From Ornithodoros turicata (taxonomy: Eukaryota; Arthropoda; Arachnida; Ixodida; Argasidae), in assembly GCF_037126465.1 (NCBI RefSeq), contig NC_088201.1:85092273-85156272 (forward strand): 64,000 nucleotides of DNA, read 5' to 3'. Below, one piece after another: positions 1 through 11,960 of this stretch (position 1 is its first letter; each line of letters starts with the position of its first letter). The notes beneath the pieces are model-generated. The model saw only the letters and a list, made by a program, of their open reading frames with translations. It was not told the origin of the DNA and made no database searches. A program made the translations under genes and the position numbers.

Positions 1-1985
1 GTATTCCCCGTGCTTTTCATTAAAAACGCCTGTTTTTGCGCTCTAATGCGATACTGCGGGTCTGTCAATCTGGATTACGATAGTGTGGGAGTATTTCCAC
101 GTCTACTGGTCTTACCCATGCTTTTCATTCAAAATACGGGTTTCTGCACTGTAAGGGATACTGTGGGATTGTTTATGTGGACCACTGTATCCCAATACAG
201 GGCAAAACCCGCATATTTAATAAAAAGCTTGGGTAATACCCGCACACATGGGAATAGTCCAACAATATCCTAAACCAGATAGAGAGTGCCGCAGTATACG
301 GCTATACTGCAGAATCCCGCATTTTGAATAAAAAGCATGGGCAATGACTATGGACAGGGAAATAGTGCCACAATATCGTAATCCAGATTGACGGACCCGC
401 AATATCTTATTACAGTGCAAGGAACCGCGTTTTTAATGGATGGCGAGGGGAATATCCGTATACATGCATATAGTCCCAGTATATCGTAATCAAGATCCAC
501 AGTCCCGCAGTATCCCATTACGGGGCAGACGCCCACACATTTTATGAAAGTCATCGGTAATACCCTCACACATGGGAGTGGTCCCACAATATCGTACTCA
601 AGGTGGACGGTCCCACAGTATCCCATTATGATACAGAAACCCGCATATTGAATGAAAAGCATGCGTAATACCCGTAGACATGGGAATAGTGCCAGAATAT
701 GGTAATCGTTATTCACAGCCCAACAGTATCCCATTACAGTACAGAAACCCGCACTTTGAATGACAAGCACGATTAATACCCGTAGACATGGGTATGGTTG
801 CAGAATATCGTAATCCAGATAGACAGTCCCACAGTATCCCATTAGAGTGCAGAAATCCGCATTTTTGGCGAAAAGGATGGGTAATACCCGTAGACATGGG
901 AGTAGTGCCACAATATCGTAATCAAGGCTGACAGTCTCACAGTATTCCATTAGAGTGCAGAAACCTGCATTTTGAATGAAAAGCATGGGTAATACCCGTA
1001 GAGATGGAAATAGTCCCACAATAACGTAGTCCAGTTACACAGTCCCACAGTATCCCATTAAAGTATAGAAACCCGCATGTTTAATGAAAAGCATGCGGTA
1101 TACCCGTAGACGCCCTTATAGACCCAGGATATCGCAATCAAGATCGACAGTGCCACAGTATCCCATTACAGTGCAATTACAATGTAGAAACCCGGGTTTT
1201 TAATAAAAGCATGGGTAATACCCGTAGACATGGGAATAGACCCACAATATCGCAACCCAGATTACAGTGGAGAAACCCCCGTTTTAATGAGAAGCATGGG
1301 TGATACCCGTAGACAGCGGCATAGTCCCACTATGTCGTAATCCAGGTAGACAGCCCCACAGTACTCTATTAGAGTGCAGAAACGCGCATTTTGAATGAAA
1401 AGCATGGGTAATACCCGTAGACATGGAAATAGTCCCACAATAACGTAGTCCAGATACACAGTCCCACAGTATCCCATTAGAGTACAGAAACCCGCGTTTT
1501 TAATTAGAAGCGTTGGTAGCACCCATTGACATGGGAATAGTACCACAATATCGTAATTGCGATTGACAGTCCCACAGTATTTTATTACTGTGGAGAAACC
1601 CGAATGTTTAATGAAAAGCATGCGGAATACCTGTAGACGCCCTTATAGCCCTGGGATATCGTAGTCAAGATCGACAGTACCACTGTATCCCATTACAGTG
1701 CAGAAACCCGCATATCTAATGAAAAGCATGGGTAATACTCGCACACATGGAAATAGTCCTGCAATATCATAATCCAGATTGGCAGTCCCGGAGTACCCAT
1801 TACAGTGCAGAGACCCGCGTTTGTAATGAAAACCATGGGTAAAACTCGTAGACATGGGAATAGTCCCACAATACCATAACCCAGATTGACAGTCCCACAG
1901 TATCCTATTACGGTGCAGAAACCCACATTAATAATGAAAAACATGTGCAATACCCGTAGACATGGGAAATGTGCCAAAATACAAA
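1..1985. repeat. ~108-bp satellite array with orientation switch
   Basis: Diverged tandem units recur about every 108-110 bases; for example the phrase taatacccgtagacatgg recurs near 666, 774, 882 and 990. Each unit also carries a cccacagtatcccatta block and an aacccgcattttgaatgaaaagcatgg block. The first ~180 bases carry the same unit in the opposite orientation, so the array holds a head-to-head junction near 180. Open frames across it are by-products of the repeat. The left end is cut by the window edge, and it stops at ~1985 in an A-rich run. Confidence 0.9.
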
Positions 1986-2018
1986 AAAAAAAGTCACGTA
2001 CCCCACACATAGTCACGT

Positions 2019-2165
2019 GGATTACATTGCATGAGAAATGGATTACATAATGTGAAATAAGGATTAAAATTAATGAGAGCAGGATTAATTTGGATGGCAA
2101 AATGATTAAATGTCATGGTATAAGGATTAAAATGTACGACAAGAGGATTAATAACGGCGGGAAAA
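2019..2165. repeat. 21-bp minisatellite, seven units
   Basis: Seven consecutive 21-base units start at 2019, 2040, 2061, 2082, 2103, 2124 and 2145. Each begins GGATTA (one has TGATTA) while the remaining 15 bases are strongly diverged. On the minus strand the unit is read in one open frame (1994-2215) as a heptapeptide repeat, mostly ending Asn-Pro. It lies directly upstream of a reverse-transcriptase YVDD relic. Confidence 0.85.
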
Positions 2166-2949
2166 GCTGTAGTGAAAAGATATGTTGATGATATTTTAGT
2201 TGTTGCACAAAACATTTAAGCGTAAAACATTTCCATTGCAATATCAGCCAAAACAGTCAGCCTTTCCTCTTTCTTTTTCGTCTTTTTTTTTCTGCCAATA
2301 AATCCCCGCCCCCCAAAAAAACAAAAACAAAAAACAGTGGCCCAGGCTTCATCGGCAGAGTTGACCTTTACGATAGAGTATTCGGAAGACGGGCACTTGA
2401 TGTTTTTACGTGTCAGGTCTGAAACTTCTGCTGGGTTATAACCTTGACTTTCTACAAGAAGTTGCCATCGGAAAGCTGTGAAGACAGGCATTGTCAATCT
2501 TTGACTTCTTCAACTTTAAAGAAGTCATGTAAACGCCAAATATCGAACTCTGTGAAACATCAATGTGAAAGGTTGCACGACGCAGAGTATGATGAAAACC
2601 TCATTATCAGTCAATTTGGAAATTGTGTGAGAAGGATGACGTGAACACAGATTATAATGTTTCCAATAGCTTCATTGTCTTTCCTTTTTTCCATGGGATT
2701 TCGTATTATTTGGGGAAACTTGCATCCACCATGGGATCGAAAATTTCTTACAATGTAAAAAATTGGATAACAGCTTTAACGCCATTCACCATGAATCACA
2801 GTGAAATGGAGTGTGAAACAAGACGTAAAAACCCGGTTATTCATTGCAAGAAGTTTCTTGTGTACCAGATACTGTTATCGTGTGGAGCATATGCTATGTC
2901 TTACAAACTGCTCGATGTGATGTGGGTCGGTCGAAAGAACATTTCATAG
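2163..2949 (+). pseudogene. Decayed Penelope-like element (RT to C-terminal linker)
   Basis: At 2169-2213 a short frame reads VVKRYVDDILVVAQN, the catalytic YVDD box of a Penelope-type reverse transcriptase, and it soon hits a stop. Further on, the frame at 2444-2644 has the LHDAEYDENLI type segment of the region after the RT. The frame at 2623-2949 has FHGISYYLGKLAS and, near its end, VYQILLSCG, the entry to the GIY-YIG region. The three pieces are in order on one strand but in different frames with stops, so the copy is dead. The family call rests on recalled motif resemblance, not a search. Confidence 0.55.
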
Positions 2950-4100
2950 CTGTTAAGAATTGTGATAGATAAGAATTGTGTCCAAATTGCGCTCCCTTGT
3001 TCAGCAAAACTGAGTGTATGCATGTATACCTGGTAAAATATACTCGGGCACGTGTCATCATGGAAGCGGCACACATGGCCCGCATACCGAAAAGCATTAG
3101 TAACCCCTCTAATGATCAGAAACCCTCTCTTCTTAACATCCTCTCCCATTAAAGTGTTCTGAAATGTGGAAATTGAACACTTCTTTGCTGGTTCTGAGTT
3201 TGTGTAGCTGTGTCGTCATTTCAATCCTCCTCAAACTCAAGGTATGAATCTTCGGTCAACTTTGCTCTCTTGTGTTCTTTGTCTCCCTGTGTGCTCTCTT
3301 TGTGTCTTGCATCTTTCTCACTCACTCATTCAGATACGAGACAAGGCGACATCTGATATGAAAAAATAAAAATAACACTAAAACATACGAGAATTAGCTG
3401 AGGGAAGCTGTAGATGTGGACGACACCAACGCATAAGCTTCCAACGCAAGTATCCATGAAATTCAAATAACTGAGGAAAAATGTGCTTGGCTAACTTCCG
3501 TTGTTTATGTTAACCTTCATCATGGTTGACACAGGAGTTCGGAATTTCGCAAGTCGAAGCATTTTATCATTCGTCAAATAAGAGGCGAATGTACGCTGGT
3601 TGTTCATGTACCCCTTGCCTTACAACAGACGCAGCAGATGAAAAATAAATAAAACATGAGAAAGAAACTTCGTGTTTGGCATACTTTGCGAGAAGAAGAA
3701 AGAAAAAGTGCATCTCCGCTCCCATAAAGCAATGAGATATTTGAACTATGAGAGAAAAAAATTCTCATTGGGGAATGGACGAAATGTGAGAAGATACAAA
3801 CAAGAAGTCATTGCAATTTGGCTTCAGCTTTTTGCTTGTCTTTTCTTCTTCCTGCTCTTCTTTTGCGGTGTCGGTCACGCCGCTCCTCTGGCCACACAAA
3901 AATTGGATTTTCCTTGAATTTCGTAGCTAACCAACTGGAATGATGGGAACGGAAAGAACATCAGAGTGAACTCTATATACGCGATAAAGGGAAGCCTTGA
4001 CACGAAAAATTCTCGCTCTACGCGATAAAGCGAAAGCAACGTTCCACTGTTCTGTGCCACAACAGTTACGTCCCGTAGTCCAAGACGCTTTATTTGCACG
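2950..4100. other. Unassigned stretch
   Basis: No convincing gene. Around 3180-3320 there is pyrimidine-rich sequence that could be the 3' tail of the Penelope-like copy to the left. Short frames here lack recognisable domains. Confidence 0.4.
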
Positions 4101-4102
4101 TA

Positions 4103-4303
4103 CAGTGCTGGACAAAGGTTTACGGTACACGCTCCGCCCCATTTCTTCCTCAGAGTGACACGTTAGTAGCGAATAGGACCGTGTGGACAAACATATGCCT
4201 AGGTTACCCTGTCACCTGTCCGCACGGTATCATTCGCTGCTAGCGTGTCACTCTGAGGAAGAAATGAGGCGGAGCGTGTTCCGTAAACTTTTGTCCAGCA
4301 CTG
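4103..4303. mobile_element. Foldback MITE, Tc1/mariner type
   Basis: The element begins CAGTGCTGGACAAA and ends with its reverse complement, TTTGTCCAGCACTG with one change. It is flanked by TA on both sides (4101-4102 and 4304-4305). The arms pair over about 75 bases and the similarity continues inward, so nearly the whole 201-bp element is a hairpin. A TA target duplication with a CAGTG-type end fits Tc1/mariner-derived MITEs. There is no coding content. Confidence 0.85.
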
Positions 4304-4469
4304 TACTATTGTGAGCTGTATGAAAGGGAGCACGCGAGCGCGTGGTAGATAACCTCCTCTGCCCCTTGTGGCGGCGCTCTGTGGCGACACATAAAAGCGA
4401 ACAACAACTTTATTTTGACCTTGGAGAGTGGGGAGTTTCATCGCCGCAGGCGATACTCTACCCCGTTGC

Positions 4470-5196
4470 TGGTGGGAATGGGGGGAATAAAATAACGAGC
4501 CCGTTCACAACAACGATCGAAGTCCGATGGTGTCCAGAAATGTCAGAAGAGCTTTGAGCGCAGAGCGTTGCTGTGCTGGATTGGGCCAGGGACCAAGCAA
4601 TTTCGATAGGGAGAAAGGGCGAGAGTCCAGCTGACGAAGAGACTCGGAGAGTGTGGTTCGGGAAGGTTGGTAGTGAGGGCAATGAAGAAGAATATGCTCC
4701 AGATCCTCAAGAGCACCACAGTGGCATCAGGTGGGAGAGTCAACTTGTCTCAAGCGGTAACGCCACTGAGCTGTAAAGGCCACATCGAGGCGCATTCGGT
4801 GGATTAATGCAGCATCTTGACGAGAGGTGTTTCGTGGCATGCGGAAAGCTAGCGTTGGATCAACTCTGCTCAAGATAGAGGGGGAAGAATGTCGGTTGTT
4901 CGTTGGCGGGAAGTCAAGGGTGTCACTAGGCGCCACAGAATTGAACGGCGGTCTCCTCTCAGCAGAACAATACTGGTCCGTTTTCGACACGAGAGTGCTG
5001 CTTCTGCGGCGCTGTCGGCCTGCTCGTTCCCCACGCCACCACAATGGGCTGGAACCCACTGGAGAACTAGCCTGTGGCCTGCTGCGTAGATAGTGTGGTA
5101 AGCCATTAACACATCTGTGACTAGGGGTGCGGATGGGCCTCGTATGCCGGAATTTTCAATTGCTTGAAGTGCAGATTTGGAGTCTGTAAAGACTGC
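4470..5196 (-). pseudogene. LINE RNase H C-terminal half and tail
   Basis: After the stop the RNase H continues (FTDSKSALQAIEN, then LQWVPAHCGGVGNEQAD in 4870-5112). It is followed by a shifted frame with ARHxxxIHRMRLDVAFTAQWRYRL and a CHCGALEDLEHI-type zinc tail, recognised by alignment to the intact frame of copy B at 49112-49720. Confidence 0.75.
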
Positions 5197-6274
5197 CTAT
5201 TCGCGGGGTGTAAAATCAGCGATGTGTTGTAGAAAGAAAAGGATTGCATAGAGTTCCGCAGCTGTGGAGGAGGTTGGATGTGAAAGGCGTCTTCCGTACA
5301 CTACGCCTTCGGATGGTATGAGGAATGCTGAGGCGGACTTGTTGTTTCGGGATGCGCCATAGGTATATGATGCAGTAAACGTAGAAAACTTCTCGTCTAC
5401 CAGAGCATGAAAATGGGCTCGGAGGACTTGAGAGGGGACCTGAACTCTTCTTTCCAGAAGGTTTGGGAGACGTACAAAAGTGGGCGGTACCGGTAGAGAC
5501 CATGGAGTTTCCGGCGGTATAGTGTCCTTAGTTATGAAGCCAGTGAGAGTCTGGCGTGTCCTCTGCGCTACTCGACAGAAGTTGCTTTCAGGGCGGTAGC
5601 GAATTTTCCTGAGGAGCGGGTGGCGGGGAATGTGAGCACGCAAACGGAGGTAGTGCCGAGCCGTTTCCCATTCACGGAGAACCTGAATCGGGAGCTCACC
5701 AGCTTCAGCCAGTACTTGCCGTGTTTCAGCCATTCTTGGAACTCCGAGGCATCGACGAAGGCTTCGAGCAAACAGGGACTGAAGTGTATTTAATGAAGTT
5801 GTTGATATCCTGTGCAGAACAGGAAGGCTGTAAAGCACAGTCGTCCTCACCAATGCCGGGTGAACCGCGAGCAGGGAACGCTGATCACAGCCCCATCCTG
5901 AGCCACAAAGATTTTGAATTGCGGGGAGCCATCGCTGCACTTTAGTTTCAAGGTGTTTAATGTGCCGAGCCCAGCGCAAGTCCGAGTCGATTACCACGCC
6001 AAGGAAGCGGTGAAAGCGTACCGGTTCAATCTTCTTTGTACCAAGCCAAAGAGGGAAATTGGCCATAGCTTTACGCGTGAAAGGGAGCTCGACACACTTT
6101 TCGGGTGAAAGGTCCATCCCAAGGATAGTGAGGTATGTATAGATATTGTTTACAGCGAGCTGGCAGGCGGCGCTGGAGAGCTGGGCGTGATTTTCCTACC
6201 GTCCAAAGGGCGACGTCATCTGCATACACGGAAAACGACACTTTGCAAGGAATTACTGATTGTAATTCCTCCAT
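5197..6274 (-). pseudogene. LINE RT palm/thumb and start of RNase H
   Basis: Two overlapping frames: 6071-6274 contains the YADDVALW catalytic box, and 5197-6117 contains the ELPF...FLGVVID block, the RRCLGVPRMAET connection and then ASYTYGASRNNKSA, an RNase H opening in which the usual TDGS Asp is replaced by Tyr. It ends FLQHIADFTPRE at a TAG that replaces the Trp codon seen in copy B. Confidence 0.8.
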
Positions 6275-6803
6275 TCCATTGTAATTCTTCCGGCCATCAC
6301 CACGTTAAAGAGTGTCGGGCTGAGAATGCTTCCTTGGGGGACTCCTTGAGGAACAGGATGCTGAGGCCTTTGGCCTTGGGACGTACGGACAGCGACAGTT
6401 CGGTCCGTAAGGAAGTCTTGGACCCAGATGAAGAGCCGACCGGATACTCCAAACGAGCGCAAGGCGTGCAGCACACAAATGTGCGAGACGGTATCATATG
6501 CGCGCTTGATGTCGAGGAAAACCGATCGGACGATCTGTCGATGGGCTCGAGCACGTTGAATTGTAGAGACTAGGTCGAGAACTGGATGCACGGAGCTTCG
6601 GTGGCGACGAAATCCAGCCATTTCGTGAGGGAACGCACGTTGTTTTTCGAGCCACCAGTCGAGGCGATGCAAAACCATTCTCTCCATCACTTTACCCATA
6701 CAGCTTGTCAGGCTGACAGGGTGAAAGGAGGATAAGGCATTTGGGGGCTTTCCTGGTTTCAGGATGGGAACAACCAATGCCTCCTTCCATGTATGTGGTA
6801 AAA
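6253..6803 (-). pseudogene. LINE reverse transcriptase, N-terminal part
   Basis: Minus-strand frame with WKEALVVPILKPGKP near its start, then FHPVSLTSCMGKVMERM, MAGFRRHRSSVHPVLDLV, the catalytic segment LDIKRAYDTVSH (first Asp) and VPQGVPQGSILSPTLFN. These are fingers-palm blocks of a LINE reverse transcriptase. The upstream endonuclease is missing because the element is 5'-truncated here, and the frame shifts before the YADD box. Confidence 0.85.
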
Positions 6804-6853
6804 CATAAAAGCGAATGACGAGAGGTTCATTAGGAAGACACGAAGACAGACAT

Positions 6854-7015
6854 GAAGAAGACCGAGAGACACGGACGCAGAAGACGACACACGTAAGTTC
6901 TCAGACACAGCAATAATTTATTGGTTCATCTCAACTTAAAAGCTAAAAATCTACGAAGGGGTGTCTGAAAACATACGTGTATCGTCTTCTGTGTCCGTGT
7001 CTCTCGGTCTTCTTC
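6854..7015. repeat. 55-bp inverted repeat with 52-bp spacer
   Basis: Arms at 6854-6908 and 6961-7015 are near-perfect reverse complements (about five mismatches), containing gaagaagaccgagagacac and its complement. The spacer is A/T-rich. No target duplication or TIR family was recognised; it could be a MITE core or the edge of a retroelement. Confidence 0.8.
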
Positions 7016-9937
7016 ATGGATCTATACCAGCTAGCCTGCACCCTTTCCCTTGTTTCATTAGACGAGTGGTTTGCTGTGGGTGTGACGGCAACAGAAGATA
7101 CTGCAGCACCCTTTACACTTCCACACAAGCTGCGTTTACATGAATGCGACAAAATCGACTTATCACAATAGACCCTCTCCGACAGGGCTACGTCAACTAA
7201 TCCACCGATCGAGATAGGTGAGAGGAGGTGTGATAACTCGATATGATATGCTTTTGTCGCATTCTTGTAACCGCGGTTACAGAATGAGTCACAAGGCGTC
7301 GCCGTAAGTAATGGACGAGGCTATCTGTCACGCGCTTCCATGTTCTCAAAGCTCATGATAGTGCACGGTCCATACCGCCAATACTTTTCAAAAGCTTATC
7401 AAAACTACTGATATTAAAGGGTTCAATGAAACCAATACGAAATACAAGGAGTGTAGAAACTTCTGCTCCACATTTACAGATGATACCGCAAGAAAATGTG
7501 AAAAAGAACAAAAGAATGGCTGGGCTTCACCATGGCTTCACCGCACAATAGCTCCGGTAGTTCAATGTGATACTGAACTGTTGAATCTAGGGGCGACTTT
7601 GAGGCACCAAAATCCCAAACTCAAAGTGAACTAACAGCAGGGAAGTTCACTAAAACGTCCATTTAGGCTTGTGTGTAAGATACTTCTATTTCACTAAAAG
7701 CGCTCTTCACCTCAACCTTTTTAAAGGTTTTTTATGCGATTATAAGCTGTTACCAGAACAAGCCAGCATTCTTAGTTTCATGTTGGTGACGTTCCATTAA
7801 TTACCAGCCAAATTTGACGCTTTGCTGCGACATTTCTTTTTCGTTTACTGAATAGCGTAATGTCTTGATAGCAGTGCAAACGAGACACAACGGGGCGAGA
7901 CATCTCTAAACAGCTTCGTCCAATGATCTGTGAACTGAGAAATCGACAACTAACGATGCTGCCACCAAGCGGACATCTGCAGACATTGCACGAGGGCGCA
8001 CGCCAAATAAAATGCCACCAAGGTACATGCACAACATGCCTTGTGTAATTTTGTGAGGCCCTCACAGGGTATTTATCAGTATCACGTTTCCTTGTGTGAA
8101 CTTCTTATATAGCAGAGGACGGGAAGCAGCACGGATGTCACTTTGAAATTGTGCTGTTGTTGGGGGCGAATGGCGCAGTGGTAGAGTTTCTTGCAAATGT
8201 GTCTGCAATGTTGTATATTTTCAAAGCCTAAGCATTTCCTACAACCATTCAAGATATCCCTTTTCCTTGCACGTGCTGATATTGCAAACATACCACACAA
8301 GACTTTAACTGAAGATCAAACATACCGTATTGTTCTTATATACAACAAGTTGCCGTTTTTCCACCATAAGGGCTGATAATCTGAAGTAGCTGGAGAGTAA
8401 CTCAATTATATTTGATGGGGTACTGAAACTGAGTTACATTTTATGTTCAGTGACCTTTTCCTGTGAGTTAATTACTTCGTGAGTCACCTAAGCCTAACTT
8501 TAATTTACACAGCTCTGTTCCCTGTTGGAAGGCATATCTCTCTACAGAACTTGGTTTCTTAAATATCAGGAGAAGTGCGGATCTCAGTGCGAAGTGCGAA
8601 GCGATGTTACTTGTGGTGTGGCACGTATACTTGTGACTTCAAATAACCGCTTAGGCGAAATGAGTGCTACATAGAGCTGTTCACTGATTTTGAGATTACT
8701 GTTGTATTCGACTACAAGTTAAGTGCAGATGCCAAATACACGGTTTCGTTAAGAAGAACGCTGTACTTTCAGAGAGAAACCAGGACCACGAACGGCTTGT
8801 TCATTTTCGGTTTCAGATTCACGGTGACGAAAGCATGAGCTGTCGCACCCTGGCGGTCGTTACAGCAGTATGCGACCGATATCAAGGCAACTAAGGACTC
8901 TTTTCAGATACGGTGAACTGTAGCCCGTAAATTATGTATCCGATCGGTGGCTTGATTGCTTGGCAGAACAGAAACAGGAAGTTGCAAACAGTGATGTTTC
9001 GTTAGGAAAAGTACCGACTACAAAGCTGACTTATAAGTAATTGGCTGCGAATTGAATTGAAATATTTTGTACTGTCGGCTGTACCGTGTACTGTGAGCAT
9101 CATAGGAACGCGTCATTTGCGACACCTTTTGGTTGACTTTGGTTTGTGTCCGGCTTATCGCGTCAGAGGACTGTCTACTCGCGGCTCCATAGGAGGCGTT
9201 CTATTGCCCGAAACGGAAACGAAATTGAAAATGAGAAACGGAAAACGGAAAGGGAGTTTGTATTGCAAACTGTAGGATGGGACAAGCGCAATGCTTGCCC
9301 ACATCACGCTTAAAAATAGTACTGCTCTCGCTTTCAAAACGAAGAGCAGGCACTTACTGCTTCGTCTATGGAAACAGTAACGAAAATACACCCGTTATTC
9401 TTCCTTGCTAGAAACACCGCACCTCGTTCAGAAAGCCCGCAAGAGAGTCAGTGAGGGTGGTGACCAGTTTGTGACGTCGCGGGGACGGGAAACTGTGGGA
9501 GTGCCTATTGGGTGTCAGGGCCACATTGTGGTTCTTACGTCACGCTGATCTGCACAGGAATTGAGCTGCACACATAAGACATCGTTCAGAAATATTTTGC
9601 GTGGCCGCTGTTGACATATCTGGTCGATTAACTAAGCAGGCTTTCGCGCTATCTCACATGTAATTTCACTGCTGCTTCAAGAAATATGCAGCTGTTGTAT
9701 CGTCTTTGAGCAATGGGACGAAATATTTTCACGGCTGTGTTCACCACACGCACGCAAAGACACAAAGGTGGTCGCGTTTGATGATCACGTTTGATCACAT
9801 TTCGCGTGGTCGCCCCATTCTGAGGAGCCTGGTACGTACAATGGCGACACGTGCACAACATCCGGTTTGTTTCCCTTTACCTGCTCTGCGATTGATCCGC
9901 GCCAGCTAATGGCGGTGCTGAAGGTCGTGTAATGTCC
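7016..9937. other. Unassigned stretch
   Basis: No supported gene. A possible degenerate pol III A-box-like string (tggcgcagtgg, about 8170-8180) has no matching B box downstream, so it is not called a SINE. Short frames have no recognisable domains. Confidence 0.5.
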
Positions 9938-9982
9938 TCTGTCTGTCTGTCTGTCTGTCTCTGTGTGTGTGTGTGTGTGTGT
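9938..9982. repeat. Compound (TGTC)n(TG)n microsatellite
   Basis: About five TGTC units run into about eleven TG units. Simple-sequence repeat with no coding content. Confidence 0.9.
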
Positions 9983-11960
9983 GATTGGTATCATTCGCTG
10001 TACCGCGTGATGTAGTGACGTAATTTGGTTTCTGCTATAAGCTCAATATAATCACGGTAAACGACGCAACACATCCCAGATACAGCTGTCGCTGTAAAAG
10101 CATTTTTCAAGAGGCTTGTGAGGTGCTCGTGTGCAGCGTGGTGTCTACTGTTAACCCTCTGTGTGCAGTGTACACGATTAAAAGTCCACCCACTGCATGT
10201 GCATTTTGACTGCGTGAAGCAATGGGTACCGCGCCCTGCGTAATACAATCGCATTCACATGCGTATGACGGCGTATTAAGAGGGTCCTGAATTTCAGGCA
10301 GTGTGTAACAGTCGCGGAGGCTCAGTAGTGAGCGGAAATCAAGAACGACAATTACCCGTATTTCGCCTTCCTCTCTGCCTTGTCGTTCCCTAACACAACA
10401 TCGGCACACGTGGTTCGCTCTACGTACACGAGCACCGCGTGTCACAGACGTAGCTTTAAATCCTCATTTACAGGCTGCCATGCGCAGCATGTGGGCTGGC
10501 TTGAATACGAAATTGTAAGTACAGTAGCCAGTCACATTGTTCACAGACAAAAAAAAAAAAAAAGAAGCAGAGAAAACGACTTGTCCGCTAACGTAAAAGT
10601 CGCACTTGTTCCCCAGAATAAGTCATGACAAAGAATGAATGAATCATTTGACACCAGGGCGAGTGTGGGTGGCTGCACTGCTCGTGGAAAATCCCTCGTG
10701 ACAAAGCTGGCACGGACGCGTGTAAGGTACAAGCGGTGGAACAGCTGCAGCAAAGTTGCAACTTCCGAATTTGCTCCTTGGAACACATTTGTGACGGTTG
10801 TTGTCGAGAGTTCTTGTTCGAAACTTTCCACAGATGCTCACCGCATTAATATGAAACCCACAGTTGCAGCACTTCTCGCTTTGAGTGCATTGCGTTCCCT
10901 AAGAAGATTAAAGGAAGGGTTCCATGAAGCTAGAGACTGATTACTGCTTTCTTCAAATGGCTGAAGCAGTAAAGTATACATAAAGAATCCGGTGAGGTTT
11001 CTACACGGTGACTCGCTAGTTAAATATTAACACAATTAATAATGCACACGGAGGAACGACACTGGTGAACCGTTGCATAATGGAGGAGAGCGGTTCGCAG
11101 CTTTCTGTTGACGTCTAATGAATTTCTAACTTACTTGACGTTGTCTCAAAATTAATGTAGGTTCCTCTCTCAAAAACCGTGCTCGAAGTGAACGTATGAT
11201 AACGTCAGTGCCTGTGTCGTCTCGTGTTTTATGTTTTTCCGGCACTGGGGTTTTATTGTTTTTAGGTAACGTTCGATATCAAATGCCGCGACTTACGTGT
11301 TAACGAGCGCCATAAAAATTTTAAATAAGGAATGCAAGAGCGGTCGACGGCGCTCATTATGGCTCGTGGAATATTAGAGCATGGTTTCAGGACGGTGCAT
11401 GAGAGAGCATGCAAGAAGTGCTTCTTTTGTAGTTCATAAACTACTGCGTGTATGGATACAGAGCTCGAGATTTTGCACCCGAGAGAGCGTCCCTGCAAGA
11501 ATTAGTGGAGGTGAGTTCCATCTAGGGATGACACGAATACGTTAACCTCGAACGCTTTCTCCACCAAAACAAAAACTGATTTAAAATAGCTCCAGGAAAA
11601 ATCGATGTGTACAGAACCCGAACATATGGAGTTCGCATAGGGCTAATTTCGCTTTACTTGCATTAGATGTCGCCGTGCCTCGTGTCCGAATGGATGAGTG
11701 GGTGAGAGACGTGTAAGAGGGAAGGAAAGAGCGCGTTTGTATTTGCGTCCCCGTTGTACTTGGGGTACTATAAGGCAGGGTTGGGGCATGCGCTTTCCCG
11801 CTTTCCCGATTTTGTGTGGAATCCGGTCACTGCAGTACCGTGTACTCTAAAAGTACATCTCCCATCATCATCCCCTCATCCGTTGCCAATGAGGAATAGG
11901 GCAATGTACCGCTACAGCGGCGGTGAACCGCCCACCTCACCATCATCCAATGTATATATA
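9983..11960. other. Unassigned stretch
   Basis: Apart from a 14-16 base A run near 10548, no repeat family, gene or splice-consistent exon was recognised. Confidence 0.5.

Larger units (their letters stand above)
4440..6803 (-). mobile_element. 5'-truncated LINE with RNase H (copy A)
   Basis: A non-LTR retrotransposon on the minus strand, broken into several frames. In order on its own strand: the RT finger and palm with LDIKRAYDTVSH and VPQGSILSPTLFN (6253-6803), the catalytic box YADDVALW (about 6203-6226), the thumb and connection region (5197-6117) ending in the start of an RNase H fold, then an in-frame stop where copy B has Trp. After that come FTDSKSALQAI, the QWVPAHCG motif (about 5060) and a CCHC-like tail. 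An RNase H fused to a LINE RT points to the I-like group. The 5' end is truncated at ~6803 inside the RT; the 3' end lies at ~4440. Frameshifts and stops make it non-functional. Confidence 0.9.

Noticed and set aside
1..1985. CRISPR-like array
   Set aside because: Units are ~108 bp, diverged along their whole length and without a conserved-repeat and unique-spacer pattern; the genome is eukaryotic.
1..2215. Long frames such as the 223-codon minus frame at 348-1019
   Set aside because: They are translations of the 108-bp satellite and show only its periodicity.
8165..8215. Possible tRNA or SINE head (tggcgcagtgg)
   Set aside because: Only a box A-like string; no box B at the right distance and no stem pairing.
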